Assembly (NCBI GenBank): GCA_026419775.2
Contig: JAOPGA020000562.1
Span: forward strand, 1-51,893
Reading direction: 5' to 3'
DNA length: 51,893 nucleotides
Source: Acrasis kona
Taxonomy: Eukaryota > Heterolobosea > Eutetramitea > Acrasida > Acrasidae
Both the position numbers and the translations under genes were made by a program. Shown here piece by piece: positions 9,850-20,041 of this stretch. The notes under the pieces are model-generated. The model saw nothing but the letters and a program-made list of their open reading frames with translations. It was not told where the DNA came from and searched no databases. How positions within the stretch are numbered: the first letter of the stretch is position 1; each line of letters begins with the position of its first letter.

Positions 9850-11787
9850 TTATTGTACAAATGTAATCGATGGACATCCATCCCCAGCGCAAAGCGGCTT
9901 GTCATCCACGAACAAGTTTAATTTTGAAACATTTGCTGAAGTCCATGAAATTGGTACGGGACACTGTATCTGACACGGAGACAACACTTTCCCAACGGTC
10001 TTGATGTTTTGGATATTATCTAAAGATTGATATTGGCATGTTATTGAACTACAAAACTTGATGGGAACCTCCACCGGAACAGAAACATCAACAAATGATG
10101 TCTGGTTCAACTTGAAGCATGACCTACTCGTGAACAAACCCTTGATAGAACTGCAATGTAAACTCTGCTTTTTCAACGTATCCACATCAGCGTTACATGC
10201 TTCTACTAAAGTATTTTTAATGAAACCATCCCAAGCAGTCAACGACACTCTCTTTGCATTATCCTTCATATCTTGGCTCATACTAGCGCACTCAATCGAG
10301 TTCATCATGAACATTTTCAAATCAGCAAGGTTAGTACCCCAGCTCATGTAAGAAGCATAGGTATCAAATGTCATGTTATTGTAGGTCATGAGTCCAGGAT
10401 CGTCGCTTGAAATAACTACTTTGAGTCCAGCAGCCATGTAGGTGACTGCAGGATGAGATCTCAGATCAGGTATGTAAGCAAGTATTTGGTTACTAATTGG
10501 ACATGTTTCCACGCACATTCCCTTCGCACGAATTTTCTCCATCAAAGCGGGATGTCTAATTAATGAAACAGCATGTCCCAACCGCTTGCTACTGAATAAA
10601 TAAGCGTCAAACAAATTGTATTCCGTTGCTTCGTCATATCCATGTGATAACAAGTTGGGTGCTTCTATATCTCCTGGTTGTTCAGTCTCTCCGGAATGGA
10701 AATAGTAATCAACTTGTTGACCTTGTAATGATGGATATAATTGGTTCAAGCTCTTTCCTGCATCTTCTTGTCCCACCAAGTCAAATCCATTCACAATATT
10801 TTTTAACTCTGGGTGGCCGCGTAGTTGTTTGAAGAGATCAATGGACTTTAGATAGGAACCAACAATACTAGATCGACCTGCGGCCATAATGTAGGAAATA
10901 CCAACAAATGTCGGATGAATTTTTTTATATTCGTCCGTTATGGACTTTAAATGTAAAAGCTCATTGACACCTCCTATTCTATTTCTTCCACATGAATCAT
11001 TGTTCGAATGGGTGTAATCAAAGTTGTAAATGTATCCTGGAAAATCTCTAAACTCTGCAAAGGACACGCCATCGCTAATCATATTCTCTATAGTGTTTCT
11101 TATTCTCATCTTGAACACTGGCTCGAAGCATGTGAGCCCAGCTCCCAGACCAAACTTGTAGTGGAAGATGTCCCACATTTGAGCAGCCTCGTATCCTTGA
11201 TATGGTAAATCTTCTGGACCAATTGTGACAAGTCGGTAGATTTCATCCGTGGTGTGGGTATTTCCGTGCTTCCACTTGCAGTTTGATGTTTTGGGTTTTC
11301 CTGTACAGTAAGCATGTGAGTTAGCATCTGTATCGCTTGGAAAGTAGGATGTGGAGACTGCAACTCCATCACAATATAATATGTACAAGTGGTTCCACAA
11401 GTAATCGTCACTTCTGATGTAATTTATAATGGCCCTGTAATCAAAAGCAGCACCTGCATGAAGATGTAAATGCCCACCTTTTGGCATCTTTCTCAGAACT
11501 TGGAACACCTTTGATTGTGGAATTTGATCCCTTACTTCGTAGTAATTGTGTGCAGATAGAAACTGGTATTTTTGTTTCGACGAGTACCTAGTGTCTACTT
11601 CGTTCTGTTTTAGAGTGTGTAGATAGTTGTTCACAACTTCCTCCTCTTTTGTTAGTTTTATGCTCGAAGAGAACCTCAAGGAAGCATCGTCTTGTAGTAG
11701 TTTTTCCCTAGCTAGATCATATGCACATCTGTTATCAGCCACAACGTGGTATATTGATAAGAACAACAGGAACAGGATGTTCATCAT
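9850..11787 (-). CDS. Secreted adenosine deaminase of the ADA2/ADGF (CECR1) family
   Basis: Intronless, 645 residues, starting with a clear signal peptide (about residues 1-17). It carries the family's metal and catalytic sites: HLHLH at 106-110, HSGET at 364-368, LGH at 403-405 and SSDDPG at 460-465. The N-terminal segment before the barrel corresponds to the dimerisation region that distinguishes ADA2-type enzymes from the shorter cytosolic ADA. The reaction expected is deamination of adenosine to inosine outside the cell or in an acidic compartment. A Cys-containing C-terminal extension of about 100 residues follows the barrel and is longer than I would expect; its role is unknown. The stop codon runs straight into TAATAAAA, serving as the polyadenylation signal. 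Confidence 0.93.
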   Translation of the reverse strand: MMNILFLLFLSIYHVVADNRCAYDLAREKLLQDDASLRFSSSIKLTKEEEVVNNYLHTLKQNEVDTRYSSKQKYQFLSAHNYYEVRDQIPQSKVFQVLRKMPKGGHLHLHAGAAFDYRAIINYIRSDDYLWNHLYILYCDGVAVSTSYFPSDTDANSHAYCTGKPKTSNCKWKHGNTHTTDEIYRLVTIGPEDLPYQGYEAAQMWDIFHYKFGLGAGLTCFEPVFKMRIRNTIENMISDGVSFAEFRDFPGYIYNFDYTHSNNDSCGRNRIGGVNELLHLKSITDEYKKIHPTFVGISYIMAAGRSSIVGSYLKSIDLFKQLRGHPELKNIVNGFDLVGQEDAGKSLNQLYPSLQGQQVDYYFHSGETEQPGDIEAPNLLSHGYDEATEYNLFDAYLFSSKRLGHAVSLIRHPALMEKIRAKGMCVETCPISNQILAYIPDLRSHPAVTYMAAGLKVVISSDDPGLMTYNNMTFDTYASYMSWGTNLADLKMFMMNSIECASMSQDMKDNAKRVSLTAWDGFIKNTLVEACNADVDTLKKQSLHCSSIKGLFTSRSCFKLNQTSFVDVSVPVEVPIKFCSSITCQYQSLDNIQNIKTVGKVLSPCQIQCPVPISWTSANVSKLNLFVDDKPLCAGDGCPSITFVQ

Positions 11788-12304
11788 TATTTTTCTTTTA
11801 TTCAGTCAAAAACAAAAACGGAAGTGATATATTCTGATATTACAATCAACTTCGGGAGTTCAATTGTGAGGAGCTTACCTGAAAAGTTCGCCGAACGTGC
11901 CCCGTTACTCCTTCATATAATCGAACGGGTGTACGTCAATGAAGATATATAATCAGTGTATAGAAGGGTAATATACCAATCGATAGTTGGGTGATTAAAA
12001 TTTTATGACTATACGTACTCTTTTTTGAACAGTTATCTGCAATTTTATGAAGTCCAACAATATTTAAAAATATTAACTAAGTAAACGATTTAATATATTC
12101 TACTTGGCACAATCATATGATTTTAGATCAGCGCCCTAACCAACAGTTTGTACTAGTTTCGATTCAGCCGAATAGTTTTCGAATCTGTATAAAAGAGTCA
12201 ATATTGTCTTTTAAGGTTAACGCAAAGGTTTTAAAAGTAATTGTCCATAAAAGGTGACATTGCTGAGTGCACAATAAAACAAAGAATTTTTCTTCTTCAC
12301 CAGT
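11788..12304. promoter_or_regulatory. Divergent intergenic region
   Basis: About 520 A+T-rich bases lie between divergent starts of the secreted deaminase and the giant secreted Asn/Pro-rich protein. No open frame, RNA gene or repeat is evident; TATA-like AT runs are too common here to single one out. Confidence 0.35.
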
Positions 12305-15300
12305 ATGAAGATAAAAAATATGATCAAGAGTTTCATCATTGCACTCTGCTTGATTGCTTTAATCTATGCACAGATTAGCGATCAATACGGTGAGAATAAC
12401 AGTAACCGTGATAACTCAAACATTGCATTTAGAGCAGAAAACGATGATGATCGCATGAATAGACCTAGTGGCAACTCTGGATCCAACAACAACAACAGAC
12501 CTAGTGGCAACAGTAATAGCAACAATAACAACAGACCATCAAGTTCAAACAACTCAGGGTCCAACAATAGACCATCCAACAATAACAACAACGGTGGTGG
12601 AAGTAGACCTGATTCGAACGATGATAGAGATCGACCAAACAACAACGGTGGAAGCAATAGTCGTCCTTCAAACAACAACAGTAACAACGATCGTCCTGGA
12701 TCTAGTGGAGGTAATAGCAGACCTAGTGATAACGACCGTCCTTCTTCTGGTGGTTCCAATAGACCTGATAACAACAATGGAAACAATCGTCCAAGTAATA
12801 ATGATGGATCCAATAGACCTAGTGGCAATAGCAATGATCGTCCAGGAAACAATAACTCGAACGACAACAGACCAAATAACAACAACAATAGCCAAGGTTC
12901 TTCAAGACCAAATAACAGCGGATCGAACAACAACAACAATGATGGTGCTGGATCTAATGGAGGTGGCAGTAGACCTGATAACAATAATGGTGGAAGTGGA
13001 TCCAATAGACCTAATGACTCCAACAGACCAGATAACAACAATAGACCACCTTCAAGCACTCAACGTCCTGGAAACAACAACAATGGAGGATCCAATAGAC
13101 CAGGTGATGATGATGACAATAACAGACCAGGCAACAACAATAGGCCGCCATCAAGTACCAACCGTCCAGGAGACAACAACAACAATGGTAATAATCGACC
13201 TGGAAATAACAACAATGATAATAGGCCAGGCAATAACGACGATAATGATAGGCCAGGCAGCAATAACAACAACAGACCACCATCAACAACAAGACCTCCT
13301 TCCAGTACTAACCGCCCTGGTAACAACAGCAACGATAACAGGCCAGGTGGTAGTGACAATGATAGACCGGGGAACAACAATAACGGTAATAATGGAAACA
13401 ACAACAACAACAACAACAACAGGCCACCTTCAAGCACTCAACGTCCTGGAAACAACAATAATGGAGGTAGCAGCAGACCTGATAACAATAATGGTGGAAA
13501 TGGATCCAATAGACCAGGTGATAATGATGATAATAATCGACCAGGTGGCAACAATAACAATAGGCCGCCATCAAGTACCAACCGTCCAGGAGGAAATGAC
13601 AATAATGGCAACAACGGTAATAGACCAGGTGATGATGATGACAATAGGCCAGGTAACAATGGTAACAACAGGCCACCATCATCTACAAGGCCACCTTCTA
13701 GTACTAATCGTCCAGGAGACGACAATGGAAATAACCGACCAGGAAACAATGACAATAATGGAGGATCGAACAGACCAGGTGACGATGATAATAGGCCAGG
13801 AAACAACAATAACAATGGTAACAACAGACCACCCTCAAACAACAATCCTTCCGGAGGAAACAATAACAACAACGGAAACAGACCAGGTGATGATGATAAT
13901 AGGCCAGGTAATAACGGTAACAACAGGCCACCATCAAGTACCAATAGACCAGGTGACAACAATAACAATGGTAACAACAGGCCACCATCGAGTACTAATC
14001 GCCCTGGAAATAATAATAACGGTAATAGACCAGGCGACGATGACAATGACAGACCAGGTAACAATAACGGCAACAACAGACCTCCGTCAAGTACGCCTCG
14101 TCCAGGTGGCAACAACAATAACGGTAACAGACCAGGAGACAATGATGACGACAACAGACCAGGTAACAACGGTAACAACAGACCGCCAAGTAGTACTAGA
14201 CCACCGTCAAGTACCAATAGACCAGGTGACAACAATAACAATGGCAACAACAGGCCACCATCAAGTACCAATAGACCAGGTGGCGACAACAATGATAGAC
14301 CAGACAGACCAGGAAACAACAACAACAATGGCAACAATGGTAATACAAGACCACCAAGCACAAGACCTCCATCTAGTACTCCACGTCCTAGTGGCAATAA
14401 TGGTAATACTAGACCACCATCAAATACACGACCACCCTCAAGCACTAGACCACCATCCAGTACTCCTCGCCCAGGTAACAATGATAACAATAATGGCAAC
14501 ACTAGGCCTCCAAGACCCACTAATCGTCCAGGCGGCGACGATGACGATAATAATACCAGACCTCCATCTAGTACTCCTCGTCCAGGTGGCAACAATGGAA
14601 ATACTAGACCACCAAGACCCACGAACCGTCCGGGAGATGATAACGGTGATGACAATAACACTAGACCACCATCTAGTACACCTCGTCCAGGTGGTAATAA
14701 CGAGAATACTAGACCTCCGAGACCCACGAACCGTCCAGGAGATAATGACGATAACACTAGACCTCCATCAAGTACACCTCGTCCAGGTGGCAACAATGGA
14801 AATACAAGACCACCGAGTACTACAAGGCCACCTAGACCCACCAACCGTCCAGGCGGCAATAATAACAACAATACTAGACCTCCTTCCACCACTAGACCAC
14901 CCTCTAGCACTCCTCGTCCAGGCGGCAATGATAACGAAAATACAAGACCACCAAGTACTACAAGGCCACCTAGACCTACTAACCGTCCTGGTGACAATGA
15001 TGATAATGATAATAATACTAGACCGCCAAGGCCCACTAACCGCCCTGGAGATGATAACGACGATAATAATAGCACAAGACCACCATCAAGCACTCCACGT
15101 CCTGGTAACGATAACAACAATGAAAACACTAGACCACCAAGGCCCACTAATCGACCAGGTAACAATAATACTAGACCCCCATCTAGTACAAGACCGCCAA
15201 GGCCTACTAACCGTCCAGGCGGCAATGACGATAACAACAATAACCCAAGGCCACCATCAAGTACTCCACGTCCCGGTGGCAACAACGAAAATACTAGACC

Positions 15301-18300
15301 TCCATCCAACACGAGACCACCATCTAGCACAAGACCTCCAAGGCCCACTAATCGACCAGGTGACAATGATAACAATACTAGACCACCATCAAGCACAAGG
15401 CCACCTAGACCTACAAACCGTCCAGGAGATAATGATGATAACAACAACAACACTCGACCACCTTCAAGCACCAGACCACCAAGACCAACAAATTCTCCAG
15501 GTAATACCAGACCACCAAGACCTACGAATCGACCAGGTGGTAATGATAACAATACAAGACCTCCATCCAATACTCGCCCACCTAGACCCACTAATAGCCC
15601 AGGTGACAATGGTGACAACAATAATACTAGACCTCCTTCCAACACAAGACCACCATCAAGTACTCCACGACCAGGTGGTAATACAAGACCACCATCTACT
15701 ACCAGACCACCAAGGCCTACCAATCGACCAGGTGGCAATAACAACAATACAAGACCTCCATCCAATACTCGCCCACCTTCGAACACAAGACCACCAAGTA
15801 ACACCAGACCTCCATCCAGTACTCCACGACCAGGTGGCAATAATGGAAACACAAGACCACCAAGGCCTACTAACGCTCCAGGTAACACAAGACCACCAAG
15901 ACCCACTAATCAACCGGGAGACAATGATGATAACGAAAATACCAATCCACCATCAAGTACTCCACGTCCAGGAGGTGACGGTGAAGACAATGATGATGGT
16001 AACAACACGGGCATTACTAGACCACCATCAAGTACTAACCCACCAGGTGACAATAATGACGACGATAACAATCCACCTTCCGACACTACGCCACCTACTC
16101 CCACAAACAGTCCAGGCGACAATGATGATAACGAAAATACCAATCCACCATCTAGCACTCCTCGTCCAGGTGGTAACAATGGAAACACAAGACCACCAAG
16201 GCCCACTAACGCTCCAGGTAACACAAGACCACCAAGACCCACTAACCGTCCAGGTGGTAACAACAATGGTAATACAAGACCTCCTTCCAACACTAGACCA
16301 CCAAGGCCCACTAACCAACCTGGCAACACCAGACCACCAAGACCAACAAATCGTCCAGGAGGTAACAACAACGGTAATACAAGACCACCTTCTACCAATC
16401 CTCCCTCAACTACAAATAGTCCAGGTATGGATAACAACCCTGGAGATGATAACAACAACAATGGTTCAGATAATGAAGGTAACAACAACGAAGGTACCAA
16501 CCCTCCATCAACTACGCAACCACCTGATATGAATAACGATAACAATAACAATGAAGGTGGTAACAATGATTACACCAATCCACCATCAAATACTCAACAA
16601 CCTGGAATGGATAACAATAACAATGACGGTAATGGATCGGATGACAACATGAACAGTCCTCCCGTAAATACCAATCCACCTAATGATAACGACAACAATA
16701 ACGAAGGAGGTAACAATGATGAAACAAATCCTCCTCAACCTACTAATCCACCAGTAAGTACCAACCAACCAGTTGATGATAATCAAAACACCAATCCACC
16801 TATGACTAATCCTCCATCACCAACTAATCCTGATGATAACAATGATAATGGCAATACAAATCCACCCTCGACGAGACCTCCAGTACCTACTAATCGCCCT
16901 GGTAGTAACAACGGAAACACTAGACCACCTAGACCAACCAATCGTCCAGGAGGTAACAATGGTAATACAAGACCACCTATTGGCACAAGACCACCAAGAC
17001 CAACTAATGCTCCAGGCGGTAATAATGGTAATACTAGACCACCAAGACCAACCAATCGCCCAGGTGATAACAACGGCAATACGAGACCACCAAGACCGAC
17101 AAATGCTCCAGGTAATACAAGGCCACCAAGACCTACCAATCCAGGCAACAATGGAGATACAAGACCTCCAAGACCAACTAATCAACCTGGCGATAACAAC
17201 AACGGCAATACCAGGCCACCAGTCATTACCAGACCGCCAAGACCAACAAGACCTACTAATCGTCCTGGCAATACAAGACCACCAAGGCCTACTAATGCTC
17301 CAGGTTACACTAGACCACCAAGACCTACCAATCCAGGAGGAAACAATGAAAATACGAGACCACCAAGACCAACTAATGCTCCAGGTGATAACAATAACAA
17401 TGGAGAAAATCAAACTACTTATCCTCCAGTTTCTGACGGCGGCGACTACACTAATGCACCAGGTACCCAACAACCAACAATCAATCCCACCAATCCACCA
17501 CTTCCCACACGTCCCAACCATCCTTATCCAAATCATCACCACAACAATGATGATCACTGGGGATTAGGCATTGGTGTAAACACTGGTTTGGGAGTGGGTA
17601 TTGGTATTGGTCAAAACACAAACACCTTTACATGTTCAAGCGGTACAGGTCTCTTTTATCGATTCGATAAGACCTCAAATATTGTTTCCATCATTGATTC
17701 TAGCGCAAGGTTAATTAATACTCACGTGCTACCGTTCCTTCCAAATTCTTGTCTTGTGTTGTATCAAACGTTGGCTGTTTCATGTGGCGTGAATAGTGCA
17801 ACGAATAGTGGTGTTTGTGCCACCATAAACTTGAGTAGTGGATTGGTCGTTCATTCCATTCTTGTTCCTCATGGTTCTAGAGTACATCACGTACACAGAA
17901 ACATCATCTATGTGGGTAGTTACAATGCTCACGAACAAACATGTTATTCTAGATACCACCTACACACGCTTAGACAAAAGAGAGGTCATGTGTGCATGAG
18001 TGGTAGGGCTAATATTGTTGGTGTGTTGAAATCTTCTAATACTTTGGTGGTGACTAGTCCAGCTATCACTGGATATCAGCTCATGGACGCTAACACTTTG
18101 TTACAAAGACCTAGCATAGTGGGAACTACTGGCGTTCCAGTTCGTATTGAAGGTGATATGATGATTAGTATGGAATCTAATCAACTAAGTCGCTTCGTTA
18201 TCTCAAAGGACTGGATGGTCACTTCCAAGAGTCATTTGACCATTGGAACTGCATCTGATATGAGATTGGATAGTAGAGGCGTTGGCGTTGGATCTGGTTG

Positions 18301-18631
18301 TATAGTTGGATCGCTCAATATGGATCCATGTAATCGTAATGTCTTGACGTTGATGAGAAGAGGAGTGACAGATAGCTTACAACTATTTAGAATTAATATG
18401 AATGACTTTACAATGATGAATGCTGATCCAATTACAGTGAATACATCTACTTTGGAGTTGAAGGAGGGACAAGAGTTTAATACGTTCATCTCTGGTAATA
18501 CCATCATGATTTCCAATTATGCTGGAAGAGTGACTGCTGTATGTTTAAGTAGTGGTAGCATCTACTCTAATGGAGTTTTAAGAGAAAGCCAAATCGCACC
18601 AGTCGCTGGAAGTTCAGTGTGTGGCTTTTAA
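12305..18631 (+). CDS. Giant secreted Asn/Pro/Gly/Asp-rich repeat protein with C-terminal domain
   Basis: One open frame of 2,108 residues. Residues 1-22 are a signal peptide (basic start, hydrophobic core ending at an Ala-Gln). Residues about 50-1750 are low complexity. The first third is Asn/Gly/Asp-rich with RPGNN and RPPSST units. The middle is dominated by TRPPRPTNRPG and TRPPSSTPRPGG units. A more acidic stretch with NPPSTT and NNEGG follows, then RPPRPTN units return. A Gly-rich hinge (GIGVNTGLGVGIG) leads to about 340 residues of ordinary composition with several cysteines and short beta-strand-like repeats, possibly a beta-propeller. The architecture resembles a cell-surface or cyst-wall mucin or extensin: dense Thr/Ser beside Pro suggests O-glycosylation, and Pro may be hydroxylated. 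No named family is recognised. A TAAATAAA stop/polyadenylation signal ends the gene. Confidence 0.85.
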   Translation: MKIKNMIKSFIIALCLIALIYAQISDQYGENNSNRDNSNIAFRAENDDDRMNRPSGNSGSNNNNRPSGNSNSNNNNRPSSSNNSGSNNRPSNNNNNGGGSRPDSNDDRDRPNNNGGSNSRPSNNNSNNDRPGSSGGNSRPSDNDRPSSGGSNRPDNNNGNNRPSNNDGSNRPSGNSNDRPGNNNSNDNRPNNNNNSQGSSRPNNSGSNNNNNDGAGSNGGGSRPDNNNGGSGSNRPNDSNRPDNNNRPPSSTQRPGNNNNGGSNRPGDDDDNNRPGNNNRPPSSTNRPGDNNNNGNNRPGNNNNDNRPGNNDDNDRPGSNNNNRPPSTTRPPSSTNRPGNNSNDNRPGGSDNDRPGNNNNGNNGNNNNNNNNRPPSSTQRPGNNNNGGSSRPDNNNGGNGSNRPGDNDDNNRPGGNNNNRPPSSTNRPGGNDNNGNNGNRPGDDDDNRPGNNGNNRPPSSTRPPSSTNRPGDDNGNNRPGNNDNNGGSNRPGDDDNRPGNNNNNGNNRPPSNNNPSGGNNNNNGNRPGDDDNRPGNNGNNRPPSSTNRPGDNNNNGNNRPPSSTNRPGNNNNGNRPGDDDNDRPGNNNGNNRPPSSTPRPGGNNNNGNRPGDNDDDNRPGNNGNNRPPSSTRPPSSTNRPGDNNNNGNNRPPSSTNRPGGDNNDRPDRPGNNNNNGNNGNTRPPSTRPPSSTPRPSGNNGNTRPPSNTRPPSSTRPPSSTPRPGNNDNNNGNTRPPRPTNRPGGDDDDNNTRPPSSTPRPGGNNGNTRPPRPTNRPGDDNGDDNNTRPPSSTPRPGGNNENTRPPRPTNRPGDNDDNTRPPSSTPRPGGNNGNTRPPSTTRPPRPTNRPGGNNNNNTRPPSTTRPPSSTPRPGGNDNENTRPPSTTRPPRPTNRPGDNDDNDNNTRPPRPTNRPGDDNDDNNSTRPPSSTPRPGNDNNNENTRPPRPTNRPGNNNTRPPSSTRPPRPTNRPGGNDDNNNNPRPPSSTPRPGGNNENTRPPSNTRPPSSTRPPRPTNRPGDNDNNTRPPSSTRPPRPTNRPGDNDDNNNNTRPPSSTRPPRPTNSPGNTRPPRPTNRPGGNDNNTRPPSNTRPPRPTNSPGDNGDNNNTRPPSNTRPPSSTPRPGGNTRPPSTTRPPRPTNRPGGNNNNTRPPSNTRPPSNTRPPSNTRPPSSTPRPGGNNGNTRPPRPTNAPGNTRPPRPTNQPGDNDDNENTNPPSSTPRPGGDGEDNDDGNNTGITRPPSSTNPPGDNNDDDNNPPSDTTPPTPTNSPGDNDDNENTNPPSSTPRPGGNNGNTRPPRPTNAPGNTRPPRPTNRPGGNNNGNTRPPSNTRPPRPTNQPGNTRPPRPTNRPGGNNNGNTRPPSTNPPSTTNSPGMDNNPGDDNNNNGSDNEGNNNEGTNPPSTTQPPDMNNDNNNNEGGNNDYTNPPSNTQQPGMDNNNNDGNGSDDNMNSPPVNTNPPNDNDNNNEGGNNDETNPPQPTNPPVSTNQPVDDNQNTNPPMTNPPSPTNPDDNNDNGNTNPPSTRPPVPTNRPGSNNGNTRPPRPTNRPGGNNGNTRPPIGTRPPRPTNAPGGNNGNTRPPRPTNRPGDNNGNTRPPRPTNAPGNTRPPRPTNPGNNGDTRPPRPTNQPGDNNNGNTRPPVITRPPRPTRPTNRPGNTRPPRPTNAPGYTRPPRPTNPGGNNENTRPPRPTNAPGDNNNNGENQTTYPPVSDGGDYTNAPGTQQPTINPTNPPLPTRPNHPYPNHHHNNDDHWGLGIGVNTGLGVGIGIGQNTNTFTCSSGTGLFYRFDKTSNIVSIIDSSARLINTHVLPFLPNSCLVLYQTLAVSCGVNSATNSGVCATINLSSGLVVHSILVPHGSRVHHVHRNIIYVGSYNAHEQTCYSRYHLHTLRQKRGHVCMSGRANIVGVLKSSNTLVVTSPAITGYQLMDANTLLQRPSIVGTTGVPVRIEGDMMISMESNQLSRFVISKDWMVTSKSHLTIGTASDMRLDSRGVGVGSGCIVGSLNMDPCNRNVLTLMRRGVTDSLQLFRINMNDFTMMNADPITVNTSTLELKEGQEFNTFISGNTIMISNYAGRVTAVCLSSGSIYSNGVLRESQIAPVAGSSVCGF
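12460..17550 (+). repeat. Degenerate tandem coding repeat (Asn/Pro/Gly units)
   Basis: About 5 kb of imperfect short repeats inside the giant secreted protein. Unit types change along the array: AAC/AAT-rich Asn runs with GGxxACAACAAC patterns at the 5' side, then units coding RPPSST, then RPPRPTN, then NPPST. The repeats use several synonymous codons, so units have diverged in DNA while keeping the protein. Because the repeats rarely form stop codons, other frames also stay open for more than 1,000 codons; these are not genes. Confidence 0.9.
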
Positions 18632-18803
18632 ATAAAATTCATTTGTTTCAATCGTATATTTTTTAATTTATCACACATTGCAAAGATTAATTATTATCCT
18701 GTCTGATGACAACCTGTTGCTTTTGTCCGTTCTGTGATGAACCTCTTTGAGTACCACAGCTACTTTCTTGTGTAATTAAGTTCTCGACATACCACACTTA
18801 TGC

Positions 18804-18810
18804 AAAAAAA
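18804..18810 (-). terminator. RNA polymerase III terminator of the tRNA gene
   Basis: On the minus strand, a run of seven T residues begins two bases after the tRNA discriminator base. This is the normal Pol III stop signal and supports a transcribed tRNA gene rather than a remnant. Confidence 0.75.
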
Positions 18811-18811
18811 C

Positions 18812-18895
18812 GGGGACAAGCGGGAATCGAACCCACAACCTTCCGCACCCAAAGCGGAAATCATACCAATGTCTTAAAAACTAGACCATTATCCC
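18812..18895 (-). tRNA. tRNA-Pro (anticodon UGG) with a 12-base D-loop insertion
   Basis: On the minus strand the acceptor arm GGGATAA pairs with TTGTCCC (one G-U), followed by discriminator C. The anticodon arm is TCCGC-TTTGGGT-GCGGA, giving anticodon UGG. The T-arm is GTGGG-TTCGATT-CCCGC. D-arm sequence (TGGTCTAGT, then GGTATGAT) matches ordinary eukaryotic tRNA-Pro, but 12 extra bases, TTTTAAGACATT (about 18869-18880), separate the two halves. Without them the tRNA would be 72 bases including the discriminator, the normal size. The insertion also splits the Pol III A box; the B box is intact. There is no intron at the usual position after base 37. The extra bases could be an ectopic intron or an enlarged D-loop. 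Confidence 0.88.
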
Positions 18896-18949
18896 TCTTG
18901 AAAATGAACCATTGTCTAATTCCAAAATATATTACCTTAATGTACCTAA

Positions 18950-20041
18950 TCATGGATTGCACTGCAATCTGAACAAGGCTTTATCTAATTTTTGAGAAGC
19001 ATTTTCTTTGATGTAGTAAATGTAACTCTCAGGATACTCACCACTCAAACTCCGATGTGTCTCTAGAAGCAAAAACTCATCTTGATCAAGTTCGAAAGTT
19101 TTTTCTACATCAAAGCATTTATTTCCTCCAGCCACTGCTTCACAATCTTTGGGCCAATTGTCTCCTCTGCCAATAATAGCCGATATTGAAGGATCGCTTT
19201 TAAATTTAATATCATTCTCTGATCTTGTCAATCTTTCAAGAATTCTGATATCAAGAAACAGTTTATCAACAATGTAGTTGATCTTTGCGAACGGCAGTGT
19301 CAATCCCTCTTCTGACTCTTGATCAGAATCTTGATCATCATTATCCTTTTCAGTTGATCCTTCTGACTGTTCATCAAAATCTTGTTCATCTTCATTTCGG
19401 GTGCTTTCAGTGTCTTCAAAAGTTTGTTCATGGATGATCAAAGATTCATTTCCATTTTGTGCGTAGAATAGCAGAACACCATCAGGAGGATATACTGACT
19501 GAGTAGATAAAATAGATTGAAACTCTGACATGTGTAGCTCAGCTACAAATATACCATAAGTCAACCCATTTATTTTATCTGCGGTTTCCTGAGAGTAAAT
19601 AGGTGCGCGCTGGGAACCCCCTACAAACGACTTGAGTTCTTTGTTTGACGGATCGTTTCCAAGGAAAGCTAAAACTGATAGTGACTCATCTAAATCTTCT
19701 GTCCATTCTTTCCCAAGCTGCTCATTGAATAATCTTTTACATTTTTTATAATCGTTTAATAACGGTACCAAGTTGTTCTTCAATATCCGATAAGGGTCTC
19801 TTTCCAAGTATTGTTTGCTTATGTTCAATTTTTAAAAAAACGAATACCTGTTGAAAATGCTTAACGTGTTGATTTTAACCAAGGTATTGAATGCTTTTTC
19901 GAATATTGCACTCCAACTCTTATTCACCAGTCTGATATTGTTAAACTGGTCGTATTGCAGATATTCAAATACAACGCATAGTATGTCATCGCTCAATGAA
20001 TTTGATGATTCATAATCGATCCTCCTACGCTTGTTGGACAT
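18950..20041 (-). CDS. F-box protein
   Basis: Two exons, 19848-20041 and 18950-19817, are joined by a 30-base GT-AG intron (phase 2) to give 353 residues. The N-terminal exon has an F-box: LSDDILCVVFEYLQYDQFNNIRLVNKSW, preceded by a basic NKRRR. The long second exon contains SGEYPESYIYYI near the C-terminus and an acidic stretch rich in Asp, Glu and Ser in the middle. It probably acts as a substrate adaptor of an SCF-type ubiquitin ligase; the target is unknown. I chose the Met at 20041 because it lies close before the F-box; an in-frame Met at 20122 would add 27 residues of hydrophobic character. Confidence 0.7.

Noticed and set aside
12468-16532. 1,354-codon sense frame and antisense frames of up to 822 codons over the Asn/Pro repeat
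   Set aside because: They read as Thr/Ile/Met/Gln/His-rich or Leu/Gly-rich shadows of the real repeat frame, lack signal peptides or domains, and end when the repeat ends.
12460-17550. CRISPR-like or satellite array
   Set aside because: Repeats are coding, lack constant spacers, and the cell is eukaryotic.
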